Shown here: positions 44,672-53,013 of the stretch, in pieces | How the letters are laid out: each line of letters begins with the position of its first letter | Position numbering within the stretch: the first letter of the stretch is position 1 | Source of the DNA: Pedobacter ginsengisoli | Lineage (GTDB): Bacteria; Bacteroidota; Bacteroidia; Sphingobacteriales; Sphingobacteriaceae | Assembly: GCF_030244015.1 (NCBI RefSeq) | Contig: NZ_JASSYX010000002.1 | Coordinates: 62,001 to 126,000 of the forward strand | Length of the DNA stretch: 64,000 nt | Direction: 5' to 3' | Position numbers and translations under genes: made by a program | The notes under the pieces: generated by a model | What the model saw: the letters and a program-made list of their open reading frames with translations, nothing else | Database searches by the model: none | What the model was told of the DNA's origin: nothing

Positions 44672-44944
44672 TTATATGGCCAGGTTCAACAGTTCATCAA
44701 TCTGCTTGGCAAGCTGCCTGTCTTTGTCTGTTACAATATCTCCGGCGTCATGTGTACTCAGCCAGATTTCTACTTTATTCCACTCATTGGTCCACTTTGG
44801 ATGGTGGTTGTTCTTTTCAGCCACAAAGGCTACCCTGACCATAAATGCGAAAGCCTCCTGAAAATCTTTAAAGAGCAGAACCTTGTATAGCTTTCTATCT
44901 ATTTCTTCCCATTGTTTCTGAACCACATTTTCCATTTTCTTCAT
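44672..44944 (-). CDS. 4a-hydroxytetrahydrobiopterin dehydratase (pterin-4a-carbinolamine dehydratase)
   Basis: 90 aa, the usual length. The [41 protein letters not shown] block is the family signature, with the two His and the Trp that line the active site. It recycles the 4a-carbinolamine form of tetrahydropterin and is usually linked to aromatic amino acid hydroxylation; no hydroxylase gene is in this window. It begins just before the MutS-like gene ends (48 bp gap), so the two could be co-transcribed. Confidence 0.9.
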   Translation of the reverse strand: MKKMENVVQKQWEEIDRKLYKVLLFKDFQEAFAFMVRVAFVAEKNNHHPKWTNEWNKVEIWLSTHDAGDIVTDKDRQLAKQIDELLNLAI

Positions 44945-44992
44945 TTTATCCGGCCACTGAATTGCAGCACTTATAAAACAAATAACCGGAGA

Positions 44993-46315
44993 TTAGGTTT
45001 TGGCAGCTTTCCTGATGGTGTCGATAATGCCTTCATTCAATACAATATACATCCCCAGGCGTTCGGTAGAAATTCCTTTGGACAATTTATAAGTAAATAC
45101 CGGTTTGTTGTTTTCAAAAAAGGTTTCCATTTGCTGAAAGGAGATATTGGGGTATTTCTGAAGTTCGTCTGCCAGCTCTACAATATGGGTGGAGATAAAA
45201 AAAGCAGAGTTTCTAATGTGGGACAGCTCTGAAATGATCATGAGGGAAGCGTCAAACGCGTCTTTTACATTGGTGCCCCGGAAAAGCTCGTCAAAGACCA
45301 CAAACAAACGGTCATTTTCTGTGAGTTTCAGGGCCACGTCCTTTACCCGTTTTACCTCGCTGTAATAATGGCTCAGGCCGTCACTGATGTTGTCTGGAAG
45401 GTTGATGGTGGTCACCAGGCCATTAAAGATGGTGGTCTTCATGGCCTTTGCAGGTACTGGAAAGCCAATGTGCGCCAGGTAGATCGCCAAACCAAGCGAC
45501 TTGAGTAAAGATGATTTACCGGCCATATTTGATCCGGTAAGAAAGGCCATGTTTAGACCGCCGTCAAACCGGACATCATTTGCAACGGGGTTTTTGATTC
45601 CAGGATGAAAAAGGCTCCCGACGCTAAAATGCATGCCGGGTCCGCTGATATATCCGGGGAAAGAGAAGCCTCTGTTTTTTGCCGTGAAGCCTACGTATTC
45701 AAGAACATCCAGTTCATAAACGAGCTGTAACAGTTCTAGTATATTTTGTTTTTTACTGCCGCGGAATGCATCATCCAACCAGCTCACCTGGTAAAATTTC
45801 AGGTTACTTTCATTGAGCTTCAGCGCTTGGCTTAGCTGGCCCTCCGCAGTCAGTTCAGTGATCCGGTTGAAAATAACATTTAAATATTCAGGGAGGTTTT
45901 CAGGCCGGTTTTCCGTGATAAACAGGTTCAGGTACTTCACGAGCTTGATCAGGTATTTGAGCCCTGTTTTGATGATGTAATAATCGTTGCTCGAGTTCCT
46001 GGTTACATAGTCTGACACCGCATCGATCAGGTTGCCCTTTGATCTTCGTCTGGTCGATTTCAGATAGAACTCAATGAGGTCCAGCTCTTCATTCCTGATG
46101 TCGAGCTGGATCTCCCGGTCAAAAAAATACCTGATGGCTTCGCTTCTGCGGGTAAGGAGATCTATATCTGTTGAGGGATTTGACATCATTTCCCGCAGTT
46201 TTTCCCTGCCGCCAATGGTCCGTGTACGTTTGAAGATATTGAATACGGAGCCGGATGTTTCCGAAAATACATTCAGGTCTCGGAGGGTTTGCTGGTCAAT
46301 GATGAAGCCGTTCAT
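44993..46315 (-). CDS. Short MutS-like ATPase
   Basis: 440 aa from ATG 46315 (NGFIIDQQTLRDLNVF). Upstream in-frame codons run into the divergent transpeptidase gene, so this start is preferred. A MutS core/lever region (about 1-230; FKRTRTIGGREKLREMM) is followed by the ATPase: Walker A in LTGSNMAGKSSLLKS (about 260-272), Walker B in LFVVFDELFRGTN (about 338-350), and the ISTHIVELADEL switch. The mismatch-binding domain I and connector of true MutS are absent, and so is a MutS2 Smr domain. Its function is unclear. Confidence 0.85.
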   Translation of the reverse strand: MNGFIIDQQTLRDLNVFSETSGSVFNIFKRTRTIGGREKLREMMSNPSTDIDLLTRRSEAIRYFFDREIQLDIRNEELDLIEFYLKSTRRRSKGNLIDAVSDYVTRNSSNDYYIIKTGLKYLIKLVKYLNLFITENRPENLPEYLNVIFNRITELTAEGQLSQALKLNESNLKFYQVSWLDDAFRGSKKQNILELLQLVYELDVLEYVGFTAKNRGFSFPGYISGPGMHFSVGSLFHPGIKNPVANDVRFDGGLNMAFLTGSNMAGKSSLLKSLGLAIYLAHIGFPVPAKAMKTTIFNGLVTTINLPDNISDGLSHYYSEVKRVKDVALKLTENDRLFVVFDELFRGTNVKDAFDASLMIISELSHIRNSAFFISTHIVELADELQKYPNISFQQMETFFENNKPVFTYKLSKGISTERLGMYIVLNEGIIDTIRKAAKT

Positions 46316-46337
46316 TGATGAAAGATAAAACAAAATT

Positions 46338-46357
46338 GCACTAATTCTTATTAGTGC
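46338..46357. promoter_or_regulatory. 20 bp palindrome in a divergent promoter region
   Basis: GCACTAAT-TCTT-ATTAGTGC, perfect 8 bp arms, in the 45 bp gap between the MutS-like and transpeptidase starts. It ends 3 bp before the transpeptidase ATG. Could be an operator or a translation-blocking hairpin. Confidence 0.5.
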
Positions 46358-46360
46358 TGT

Positions 46361-47896
46361 ATGGTGAATATAAATTATCGTTGTGGAGCAGTTCTCCTGC
46401 TCATGTTTTTTGTGGCTGCGACATTTCAATCCTGTAAAAAAAGTAAATCTGAGATTGGCAAGGAGCTTTTTAAGGAAACGAAGAACAGGGTATTTAAAAA
46501 GGTCGAAAACGAGGCTTTTGCCGGTGTGTTTAAACAGGTGCTGGCCGATAAAAAATTGGGACTGAACAACCCGAAACTGATCAGTGCTTTTTATGAGGAC
46601 AATGGTTACGATCCCGTATTGCTGATGCGACACCTGCCGGTGAAAGGATTAAGCGTACTTGGAGATCATTTGAACAAAGCAGGGGCCCATGGTCTTTTGC
46701 CTGAAATGTTTGATGCTGCACGTTTTGGGGAACTGCTCGGGAAACTCTATGATAAGAAGGCCATTAAGACTGTAGAAGAAGCTTATCGTGTCATTGCAGA
46801 GCTGGAACTGGCGGCTGCCAATTCACTGATCGGCTACACCAACGCCCTGCAATACGGAATTGTAAGCCCAAGGAAGATTTACGCGCATTATTATACAAAG
46901 ACCAAAAGACCGGACAGTGCCGGTATCATGTCTGTCTTTGCCGTTAATGACCTGAAAGTTTATCTGGACAGCATTCAACCCAAAAGTAAATCTTACCTGA
47001 CCCTGCAAAAGGCATTGGCCGAAGGCATGACGGCTCCAGGAATGACCAAAGAGGAAACCGCACGTATTTTGGAGGTTAATTTAGAGCGCCTGCGCTGGAA
47101 AAACAGGAATGATGACCGGAAGCTGGTTTTGGTCAATATCCCTGATTACAGGCTGGATGTGATAGAAAATGGTAAATCGGTGCTGAACATGAAAGTTTGT
47201 GTAGGAGAGGGCCGTGAGATAAAAGCAACAGATCGTCTGAGGGAATATGATGAGAATGATTTGAAAAAAGACAGGCCGTTTAACCGGGAAACACCCCAGC
47301 TCGGCAGTATGATCAACAGCGTGCAGGTGAACCCGGTCTGGAATATTCCTGAAAGTATTGCTACCAAAGAGATTACTAAATATGCGGCGGCGGATCCGTA
47401 TTACCTGGCCAATAACAATATAAATGTATACCGGGAAGGTAAACTGATCGAAGATCCGGAAACGATTGACTGGACTGCCGCTGATGCCGGCAAGGTTTAT
47501 ACCTTTAAACAACAGCCGGGAAACGACAATTCATTGGGCAAGATCAAGTTCTTATTTCCCAATGAGAGTTCTGTATATCTGCACGATACGCCTGCAAAGG
47601 AAGCTTTTAAATTGCCTGTCAGGGCGATTAGCCATGGTTGTGTCCGTGTCGAAAAACCTCTGGAACTGGCCCGTGCGCTTTTCGGGGAGGGTGATAAATT
47701 TGAGCTGATCAAAAAAGAGATGGCCGAGACCACTGCGCAAACGGCCAGGGATATTGCGCTGCCGGAGAAAGTTGCGGTGTATCTGACTTATTTTACCTGC
47801 TGGGCAGATGAAAACGGGACGCTGCAGTTTAGAAAGGACGTTTACGGACTGGATGTGGTGCTGTATTCTTACCTGGAAAGGATCAAGTCAAGCTAG
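46361..47896 (+). CDS. L,D-transpeptidase lipoprotein (YcbB/LdtD type)
   Basis: 511 aa. Lipoprotein signal with lipobox FQSCKKS at about residue 25. Scaffold region with peptidoglycan-binding-like helices (AYEDNGYDPVLL..., LERLRWKNRNDDRKLVLVNIPDYRLDVIENGK). The YkuD catalytic motif is HDTP (about 407) ... SHGCVRVE with H425 and C427. These enzymes form 3-3 peptidoglycan crosslinks or attach proteins to it. The domain order (N-terminal scaffold, PG-like, YkuD) is that of LdtD/YcbB. Convergent with the second transpeptidase-like gene. Confidence 0.9.
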   Translation: MVNINYRCGAVLLLMFFVAATFQSCKKSKSEIGKELFKETKNRVFKKVENEAFAGVFKQVLADKKLGLNNPKLISAFYEDNGYDPVLLMRHLPVKGLSVLGDHLNKAGAHGLLPEMFDAARFGELLGKLYDKKAIKTVEEAYRVIAELELAAANSLIGYTNALQYGIVSPRKIYAHYYTKTKRPDSAGIMSVFAVNDLKVYLDSIQPKSKSYLTLQKALAEGMTAPGMTKEETARILEVNLERLRWKNRNDDRKLVLVNIPDYRLDVIENGKSVLNMKVCVGEGREIKATDRLREYDENDLKKDRPFNRETPQLGSMINSVQVNPVWNIPESIATKEITKYAAADPYYLANNNINVYREGKLIEDPETIDWTAADAGKVYTFKQQPGNDNSLGKIKFLFPNESSVYLHDTPAKEAFKLPVRAISHGCVRVEKPLELARALFGEGDKFELIKKEMAETTAQTARDIALPEKVAVYLTYFTCWADENGTLQFRKDVYGLDVVLYSYLERIKSS

Positions 47897-47910
47897 ACAA
47901 CTGATTTTTG

Positions 47911-47938
47911 TGAGCCGTATCCGGCCGGATACGGCTCA
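47911..47938. terminator. Perfect 28 bp palindrome between convergent genes
   Basis: TGAGCCGTATCCGG and its exact reverse complement abut without a loop, between the two transpeptidase stops. No canonical T run follows on either strand, so terminator function is likely from position but not certain. Confidence 0.6.
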
Positions 47939-47943
47939 TATTC

Positions 47944-48771
47944 TTATATATCTAAAGAATCAATAGTTTCAGCAGTTTGCTGATCTGTATTTTCTGCCCC
48001 CGTGCTTTGCGCTAATGTTGCTGCCAGATGCTCGTTCAGATATTTGGAAGTATAGTCTTGTGTACTTGAATTGATGAACAAAACGGTTTTACCTTCAATG
48101 GTGTTGATTACTTTATTGGCCAGTTCCGGTGCGACAGCCGGGCAGCCCTGACTGCGGCCTAATCTGCCCAGTGCGTTTATCGTTCCCTGACTTACATAAT
48201 CTGCTCCGTGAACCACAATCGCTCTTTTGCGGGCATTGTCGTTAAAGCCGTCGTCCACGCCATCCAGTCTCAGGGAACGGCCATGCTGGCCATTGTACGT
48301 CTCGCCAGTTACATAAAAGCCTATACTACTTTGAAAGGAATTATCGGTATTAGAGAACTTTACTGCTTTATCTGCTCCGCTGCGCTGTCCATGTGCTACC
48401 CAGGTATTTAGCAGCAATTCTTTTTTGTCCAGATCTACGATCCAAAGGCGTTTTTTCGTGCTGTTCATGTCCATGTCGGCAATGGTCAAAACAGACTTTT
48501 CATCGCTGATCTTACCGGAGTTTTTAAGGTTGTAAAATCCGGTCACGGCTTTTTCAAAAACATGTATGTCCAGTCCGCTCTGGGCCAGACGAGCACTGTT
48601 GTAAACCCCCTGCAAATAAGAGTTGTACAAAGTATCCTCAGATAAACTTATATTTTGTTTTCTTTTTTTTGTTTGTGTATGCCGGCCGGTGCTGTTTGGA
48701 ACCCAGCTGATAAAGGTTAGGGCAAATGAAACTAAAATTAATCCTGCTATTCCTAAAATGTATCTTCTCAT
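47944..48771 (-). CDS. Murein L,D-transpeptidase catalytic-domain family protein (YkuD_2)
   Basis: 275 aa with an N-terminal signal anchor (RRYILGIAGLILVSFALTFISWV). The catalytic block VHGADYVSQGTINALGRLGRSQGCPAVAPELA has the His and the S-x-G-C-P nucleophile Cys (about residue 210) of the YkuD_2 family, distinct from the SHGCVR form in the neighbouring gene. The low-complexity tail (AATLAQSTGAENTDQQTAETIDSLDI) is acidic. Probably a periplasmic enzyme or binder acting on peptidoglycan. Confidence 0.85.
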   Translation of the reverse strand: MRRYILGIAGLILVSFALTFISWVPNSTGRHTQTKKRKQNISLSEDTLYNSYLQGVYNSARLAQSGLDIHVFEKAVTGFYNLKNSGKISDEKSVLTIADMDMNSTKKRLWIVDLDKKELLLNTWVAHGQRSGADKAVKFSNTDNSFQSSIGFYVTGETYNGQHGRSLRLDGVDDGFNDNARKRAIVVHGADYVSQGTINALGRLGRSQGCPAVAPELANKVINTIEGKTVLFINSSTQDYTSKYLNEHLAATLAQSTGAENTDQQTAETIDSLDI

Positions 48772-48870
48772 CCTGATTTGGTTAAAGCGTTAGCTGTAAA
48801 TATTACGTTAATTCATCAAGTTTATTATATTGATGGTCATTTTGTTTAATTGTTGTTATTAAATCCTCTA

Positions 48871-48878
48871 CAAATATA
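48871..48878 (-). promoter_or_regulatory. Bacteroidota -7 promoter box for the YkuD_2 gene
   Basis: TATATTTG on the minus strand; predicted leader about 95 nt. The 284 bp between this gene and the helicase contains only this and the divergent promoter. Confidence 0.5.
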
Positions 48879-49006
48879 CTCGGTCTGATTTATCTAAAGA
48901 ACTCATTTTTAATCTATTACTTAAAAATGACTAAAAAGGGAATTAGAACGCTTAAAGACGCGCTATGCTTTAAATGACAGCAGAATATAAGTTAATGATT
49001 TTTACC

Positions 49007-49014
49007 TAGCTTTG
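49007..49014 (+). promoter_or_regulatory. Bacteroidota -7 promoter box for the DEAD-box-like gene
   Basis: TAGCTTTG followed by C; transcript start predicted near 49021, about 35 nt before the GTG start, which supports that start. Confidence 0.55.
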
Positions 49015-49055
49015 CAGGATCGTTAAATTTGCATCAGCAATAAAATAAAAGAACT

Positions 49056-50360
49056 GTGTCGTTAGATAAACTGAAACTAAGCAAGTCACTGATATCGGCT
49101 ATGACCGATGCCGGATACATCTCTGCTAAAGAGATCCAGGCCAGGACGATGTCGAGAATAATAGGTGGACAGGACATTATTGCCGTAGGCCCTGAAGGGA
49201 GCGGTAAGACCACCACCTATGTGCTTGGGGTTTTGATGAAACTAAAATACAGTACAGATGAGGCGCCAAAAGTGCTGATCCTGGTTCCGGACCAGGAACG
49301 CGTACTTGCGGTGATCGACCAGTTTAAAATGCTGAGTGGCAACAGGAGTCTTCGCATCATGGGCCTTTATGGCACAGGCGGTATGGAAGAAACTGTACTC
49401 GAACTTCTGGAAGGAATAGACATCGTGGTTGCTACACCGCCAAGGGCACGTGCGGTCTACCTGAAACTGGGACTGAACCTGAACAGGCTGCAGATCTTTA
49501 TCGTTGATGATGCCGAACTGATCGTAAAGCAGGGCATGCAACTGCCCGTTGCAGAACTGGCAAGAAGTGCGGGCAAAGTTCAGCACCTGATTTTTACCAC
49601 TGTGGTCCATGACAAGCTGAACCTGATGATCGATCAGTTTATGAATTTTCCCGTGACCCTTGAGGTGGAAGAACTTGGCGAAAGCAAAGCTGTGACCCAT
49701 GAATTGCTGCTTTACCAGGTGTCTAATTTTAAGACCAAGATCAGTTTACTGGATTCGTTGCTGCGGGATGATGAGGTATTTGAAAAAGTGGTGGTGTTTG
49801 TAAACAGCCGCCTGACCGCACAAAAGCTAAATCAAGCACTGGTTTCCTATAAGCCCGGTACCATATCTGTACTCAATCCCCTGTTTTTTGACGAGGAAGG
49901 TTTTGATCATATCGAAGATTTTAAAGATACGCCTGAGGCGCGGGTACTTATCGTGGCCAATGAAGGTTTGACTGCTTCTGCAGCTCCGCCGGACCTCTCA
50001 GGAATCCCTTTTATCTTTCATTTTGAAGTTCCGGAAAAGAAAGAACTGTTTCTGAGCCGTGTGGTAAAATCGGGCGACGAGGAAGTGGTGGCGATTACTT
50101 TTGCTACTGATACGGAACTGGTAGAGCTGCGCAGGATCGAAGTATCGATCGGTTTCAAAATTCCGGTAATGGATCTGCCTGAAGACCTGATCATCGAAAA
50201 AACGGCGAAGCCTGCAAAGGTAAAGACTGTAAAAGAAGACAGTCTGGACGCTCCAAAAGGAGGTGGGGCATTTCATGAGAAAAAGGAAAGCAATTCAAAG
50301 AATTACAATTACGGCATAGGGCAGAAGGCCAAAATGACCATGAAGAAAAAACACGGGTAG
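49056..50360 (+). CDS. DEAD-box helicase-like protein with degenerate motifs
   Basis: 434 aa from GTG 49056 (SLDKLKLSKSLISAMTDAGYISAKEIQARTM, a Q-motif-like start). Motif I is GPEGSGKTTT (residues 45-54), where most DEAD-box proteins have A-x-T-G-S-G-K-T. Motif II is VDDAE (150-154) instead of DEAD. Motif III is LIFTTV instead of SAT, and the C-terminal HRxGRxGR motif VI is not recognisable (FHFEVPEKKELFLSRVVKSG occupies its place). The tail is basic (KKKHG). Two RecA-like domains are still evident. It may keep ATP and RNA binding with weak or no unwinding. RNA metabolism is the likely field. Confidence 0.8.
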   Translation: MSLDKLKLSKSLISAMTDAGYISAKEIQARTMSRIIGGQDIIAVGPEGSGKTTTYVLGVLMKLKYSTDEAPKVLILVPDQERVLAVIDQFKMLSGNRSLRIMGLYGTGGMEETVLELLEGIDIVVATPPRARAVYLKLGLNLNRLQIFIVDDAELIVKQGMQLPVAELARSAGKVQHLIFTTVVHDKLNLMIDQFMNFPVTLEVEELGESKAVTHELLLYQVSNFKTKISLLDSLLRDDEVFEKVVVFVNSRLTAQKLNQALVSYKPGTISVLNPLFFDEEGFDHIEDFKDTPEARVLIVANEGLTASAAPPDLSGIPFIFHFEVPEKKELFLSRVVKSGDEEVVAITFATDTELVELRRIEVSIGFKIPVMDLPEDLIIEKTAKPAKVKTVKEDSLDAPKGGGAFHEKKESNSKNYNYGIGQKAKMTMKKKHG

Positions 50361-50377
50361 TCCGCTGGCACAGCCAG

Positions 50378-50944
50378 CTAGACTCTGAGCACCCCCCGGA
50401 AACCCCTGGCAGCATAGTACGATTCTGCGCCATTGTGATAGATAAAAATGGTTCCGTAACGGTAATCTGCAAAGATAGCGCCACCGAGCTTTCTAATCCC
50501 GGCAGGTGTTTTCAGCCAGCTCGACGTCTTAGTGTCAAACTTTCCGAATTGCTGCAGCTCCCGGTATTGTTCTTCATCTAAAATCTCAATTCCCATTTCT
50601 GCGGCCATGCCGATGGCACTATTTCCGGGTTTATGTTCTTTCCTTGACTCGAGTGCTTCCGGATCGTAGCATATGCTTCTGCGGCCTTTAGGGCTCTCCG
50701 CAGCGCAGTCATAGAAGATGTATTCGCCTGTCTTTTGATCATAACCGACCACATCCGGCTCACCACCGGTGCTCTCCATGTCATCCAGTGACCACAGCTT
50801 TTCAGCACTGGCTTCCAGTTTCGCTTGCACCCTGGCCCATTCCATACCCTTATGACGGTTCATGTTTTTTTCAAAACGGTCTTTTAAAGTTTTGAGCAGT
50901 TCCTCACGCTGCTCTTGCAGCAGCTCCTTTTTATTGTTTTTCAT
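50378..50944 (-). CDS. DUF4256-family protein
   Basis: 188 aa. Matches DUF4256 proteins: RFEKNMNRHKGMEWARVQAKLE, LWSLDDMESTGGEPDVVGYD, YDCAAESPKGRRSICYD, and the C-terminal GIRKLGGAIFADYRYGTIFIYHNGAESYYAARGFRGVLRV. No signal peptide; cytoplasmic. Function unknown. Last gene of the ArsR operon, 9 bp after DoxX. Confidence 0.85.
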   Translation of the reverse strand: MKNNKKELLQEQREELLKTLKDRFEKNMNRHKGMEWARVQAKLEASAEKLWSLDDMESTGGEPDVVGYDQKTGEYIFYDCAAESPKGRRSICYDPEALESRKEHKPGNSAIGMAAEMGIEILDEEQYRELQQFGKFDTKTSSWLKTPAGIRKLGGAIFADYRYGTIFIYHNGAESYYAARGFRGVLRV

Positions 50945-50953
50945 GTTGATGTT

Positions 50954-51340
50954 TTATTGGTGAACTGAAATGATTTTCCGGTCTGCAGGCCGGAAATACC
51001 AGGATACAAAAGTAAGGATCAATAATAATACTGGTCCAAAAAAATCAATTGCGCCATCTCCGGCCGCTAAGTGGGAAAATACAGCGCCCGACATGACAAA
51101 GAAAAATCCCGCATAGGCCCATTCCTTTAATAATGGAAATTTAGGAACCAGTATTGCCACAACACCCAATATTTTCCAAACACCCAATAGGGTCAGCATA
51201 TAGAGGGGATAGCCCAGATGTGTCATCATAGCTGCTTCTTCCTTCATTTTGATTAACTGTACGATTCCGGTTGATGTCATTCCCAGTGCAAGCCAGATGG
51301 TAGCAATCCAATAGATAATTTTGTTTGTCTTTGTCATCAC
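50954..51340 (-). CDS. DoxX-family membrane protein
   Basis: 128 aa with four predicted membrane helices (about 9-28, 45-63, 72-90, 98-116). IYWIATIWLALGMTSTGIVQL, LGYPLYMLTLLGVWKILGVVAILVP and YAGFFFVMSGAVFSHLAAGD are family patterns. ATG 51340 and the next codon ATG are both possible starts. Role unknown; DoxX proteins occur next to SRPBCC and ArsR genes, as here. Confidence 0.85.
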   Translation of the reverse strand: MMTKTNKIIYWIATIWLALGMTSTGIVQLIKMKEEAAMMTHLGYPLYMLTLLGVWKILGVVAILVPKFPLLKEWAYAGFFFVMSGAVFSHLAAGDGAIDFFGPVLLLILTFVSWYFRPADRKIISVHQ

Positions 51341-51343
51341 GTG

Positions 51344-51811
51344 TTATTTTAGTTTGTTTACGATGTCCTGCAACCTGTTATGTGCCATATTGATGCCTTG
51401 CACAAAGGGCAGCTGCAGTATTTGGTCTCTGAGGGCGACTGACTTATACACGATATGCATAGTGAGCCGGCTGCCCCCTTCAGTGAGTGTTTCAAATTCC
51501 AGAAACTCGAGCTGAGGTGCAAATGGTGTATTTTCCATTTCAAATGTCCGGGTGATTTTCTGGTTGGTAACAAAGTCATGAATTACGCCGCTCATCACAA
51601 ATGCAAAGTTTCCTTTAGGGCCGGATGTCTCAAACTGGTAACTGCCATGCTTTTTATTTTCCAGTTTCAGTACTTTTGTACCCATCCACTGCTCCACAAT
51701 TTCAGGCGTTACATAAGCTTTAAAAAGCAATTCCACGGGCAGATCAAATTCTCTTGTAATCACCAGTTCCTGTTTGCCGTCTTCAGCATTGACTTTTGTT
51801 TTTCGTTCCAT
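51344..51811 (-). CDS. SRPBCC/AHSA1-like domain protein
   Basis: 155 aa. ELVITREFDLPVELLFKAYVTPEIVEQWMG is the opening of Aha1-like SRPBCC proteins, followed by FEMENTPFAPQLEFLEFETLTEGGSRLTMHIVYKS. The fold forms a hydrophobic cavity; the ligand is unknown. It starts 6 bp after the arsR stop and ends 3 bp before the DoxX start, so it is clearly in the operon. Confidence 0.87.
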   Translation of the reverse strand: MERKTKVNAEDGKQELVITREFDLPVELLFKAYVTPEIVEQWMGTKVLKLENKKHGSYQFETSGPKGNFAFVMSGVIHDFVTNQKITRTFEMENTPFAPQLEFLEFETLTEGGSRLTMHIVYKSVALRDQILQLPFVQGINMAHNRLQDIVNKLK

Positions 51812-51817
51812 ACGATG

Positions 51818-52141
51818 TTATTTTTCCGGTTTGTAATTTTTCATAATGGCCTCCAGTTTGTTAAACCTGTCATCCCACATTTGGCGAAATGGTTCGATAA
51901 AGTCAGCTACTTCTTTCATCTTTTTTGCATTAATGTGATAATAGATCTCCCGCCCGGCTTGCTCTTGTTTAAGCAATTCACACTCAGTAAGTATTTGCAG
52001 GTGTTTTGAAACTGTTGGCCTGGCTGTATCAAAATTCGCAGCTATGACACCCGCGGTCATGGATTGCGACGCAACCAGCATAAGGATAGCCCTTCTTGTT
52101 GGATCCGCTATGGCCTGAAATACATCCCGTCTTAAATTCAT
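51818..52141 (-). CDS. ArsR-family transcriptional regulator
   Basis: 107 aa winged helix: [75 protein letters not shown]. No metal-binding cysteine pair is evident, so this is a non-metal member of the family, as usual when paired with SRPBCC proteins. It probably represses its own operon (SRPBCC, DoxX, DUF4256) by binding the tandem palindromes directly upstream. First gene of four. Confidence 0.9.
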   Translation of the reverse strand: MNLRRDVFQAIADPTRRAILMLVASQSMTAGVIAANFDTARPTVSKHLQILTECELLKQEQAGREIYYHINAKKMKEVADFIEPFRQMWDDRFNKLEAIMKNYKPEK

Positions 52142-52142
52142 T

Positions 52143-52190
52143 GCGTAGTTATTTGACTACAAATATATATGTAGTTATTTAACTACGCAA
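52143..52190. promoter_or_regulatory. Tandem palindromic operator of the ArsR operon
   Basis: GTAGTTATTTGACTAC (52145-52160) and GTAGTTATTTAACTAC (52171-52186); the second is a perfect GTAGTTA/TAACTAC dyad, the first has one mismatch. The whole region 52144-52188 is also a larger near-palindrome. It lies 2 bp upstream of the arsR start. Confidence 0.7.
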
Positions 52191-52240
52191 ATATTTGTGT
52201 ATTTTTTTGCGAATGTGTCTGATGAGGCCGCAGGCGAAGA

Positions 52241-52864
52241 TTAAAGCTTTTCCCTGAGGAAGGTCAGCGGGTTATAAAATCTGAGGTTTAACTGCTGCTT
52301 ATTCATCGTAAGCCAGCTGGCGCAGCCATAGTCGTCAAAGGCTTTGCGGATTTCCAGGTGGAGGTGATGGTAATCTCCACCATACTTCTTTGATTCCTGC
52401 ACCGTAAATAACCTGGCCAGTTTTGTCTTTTGATCTACCTGCTGACCTTGCTGCACATATGCTTCCTTCAAATGTTTGTAGGAAGTGAACATTGCGCTGC
52501 CATCTGCAAGCTGATGCCTTACTACCACCGTTTTCTGGTTTTCACCCAAATGCACCGAACAGACTACACCCCTTGCCATAGCGTATACAGGTACCAGTTT
52601 ATCTTTAGGCCTGGCAGGATTGATGTCGATAGCGGTATGAATATGACCTTTCAGGTAACTGTCCCTGTGATCACCAAATATGCTGATTACTTTTATCTGC
52701 TTCAGGTCCTTGCGGTTGGTCACATCGAAAGGCAAAAACCAATTTGTCGCCCTGCCATTCGGCGCGATATCCAGATAATAGGGTTTCCACCTGGCCTTAT
52801 CACTCTCGATGGTCGGGTTGATAAATGTAGTGATTAAAAAAAAATAGAAGAGCAGGGTGTTCAT
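52241..52864 (-). CDS. M23-family metallopeptidase (lysostaphin-like)
   Basis: 207 aa from ATG 52864, giving a short signal peptide (NTLLFYFFLITTFINP). An in-frame ATG at 52996 would cross the efp promoter and is rejected. The M23 motifs are GHIHTAIDIN (His and Asp ligands) and the later HLHLEI (H-x-H), with SVHLGENQKTVVVRHQLADG between. Such enzymes cut peptidoglycan cross-bridges; some are inactive. Monocistronic, divergent from efp. Confidence 0.83.
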   Translation of the reverse strand: MNTLLFYFFLITTFINPTIESDKARWKPYYLDIAPNGRATNWFLPFDVTNRKDLKQIKVISIFGDHRDSYLKGHIHTAIDINPARPKDKLVPVYAMARGVVCSVHLGENQKTVVVRHQLADGSAMFTSYKHLKEAYVQQGQQVDQKTKLARLFTVQESKKYGGDYHHLHLEIRKAFDDYGCASWLTMNKQQLNLRFYNPLTFLREKL

Positions 52865-52981
52865 AGGAGTAAATCGGTTAATACAGGCATTGTAGTTACT
52901 AATATACAAGAATAGTCGATAGCAGAAATTGTTCGTTAGTAATCCCGGCAAAGAACATAGCTGACTTCCCCGAAAAGAATA

Positions 52982-52989
52982 TATATTTG
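52982..52989 (+). promoter_or_regulatory. Bacteroidota -7 promoter box for efp
   Basis: TATATTTG followed by C; predicted transcript start near 52996, about 18 nt before the efp ATG. Confidence 0.6.
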
Positions 52990-53013
52990 CGCTCAATTTT
53001 TACAGTAACATAC

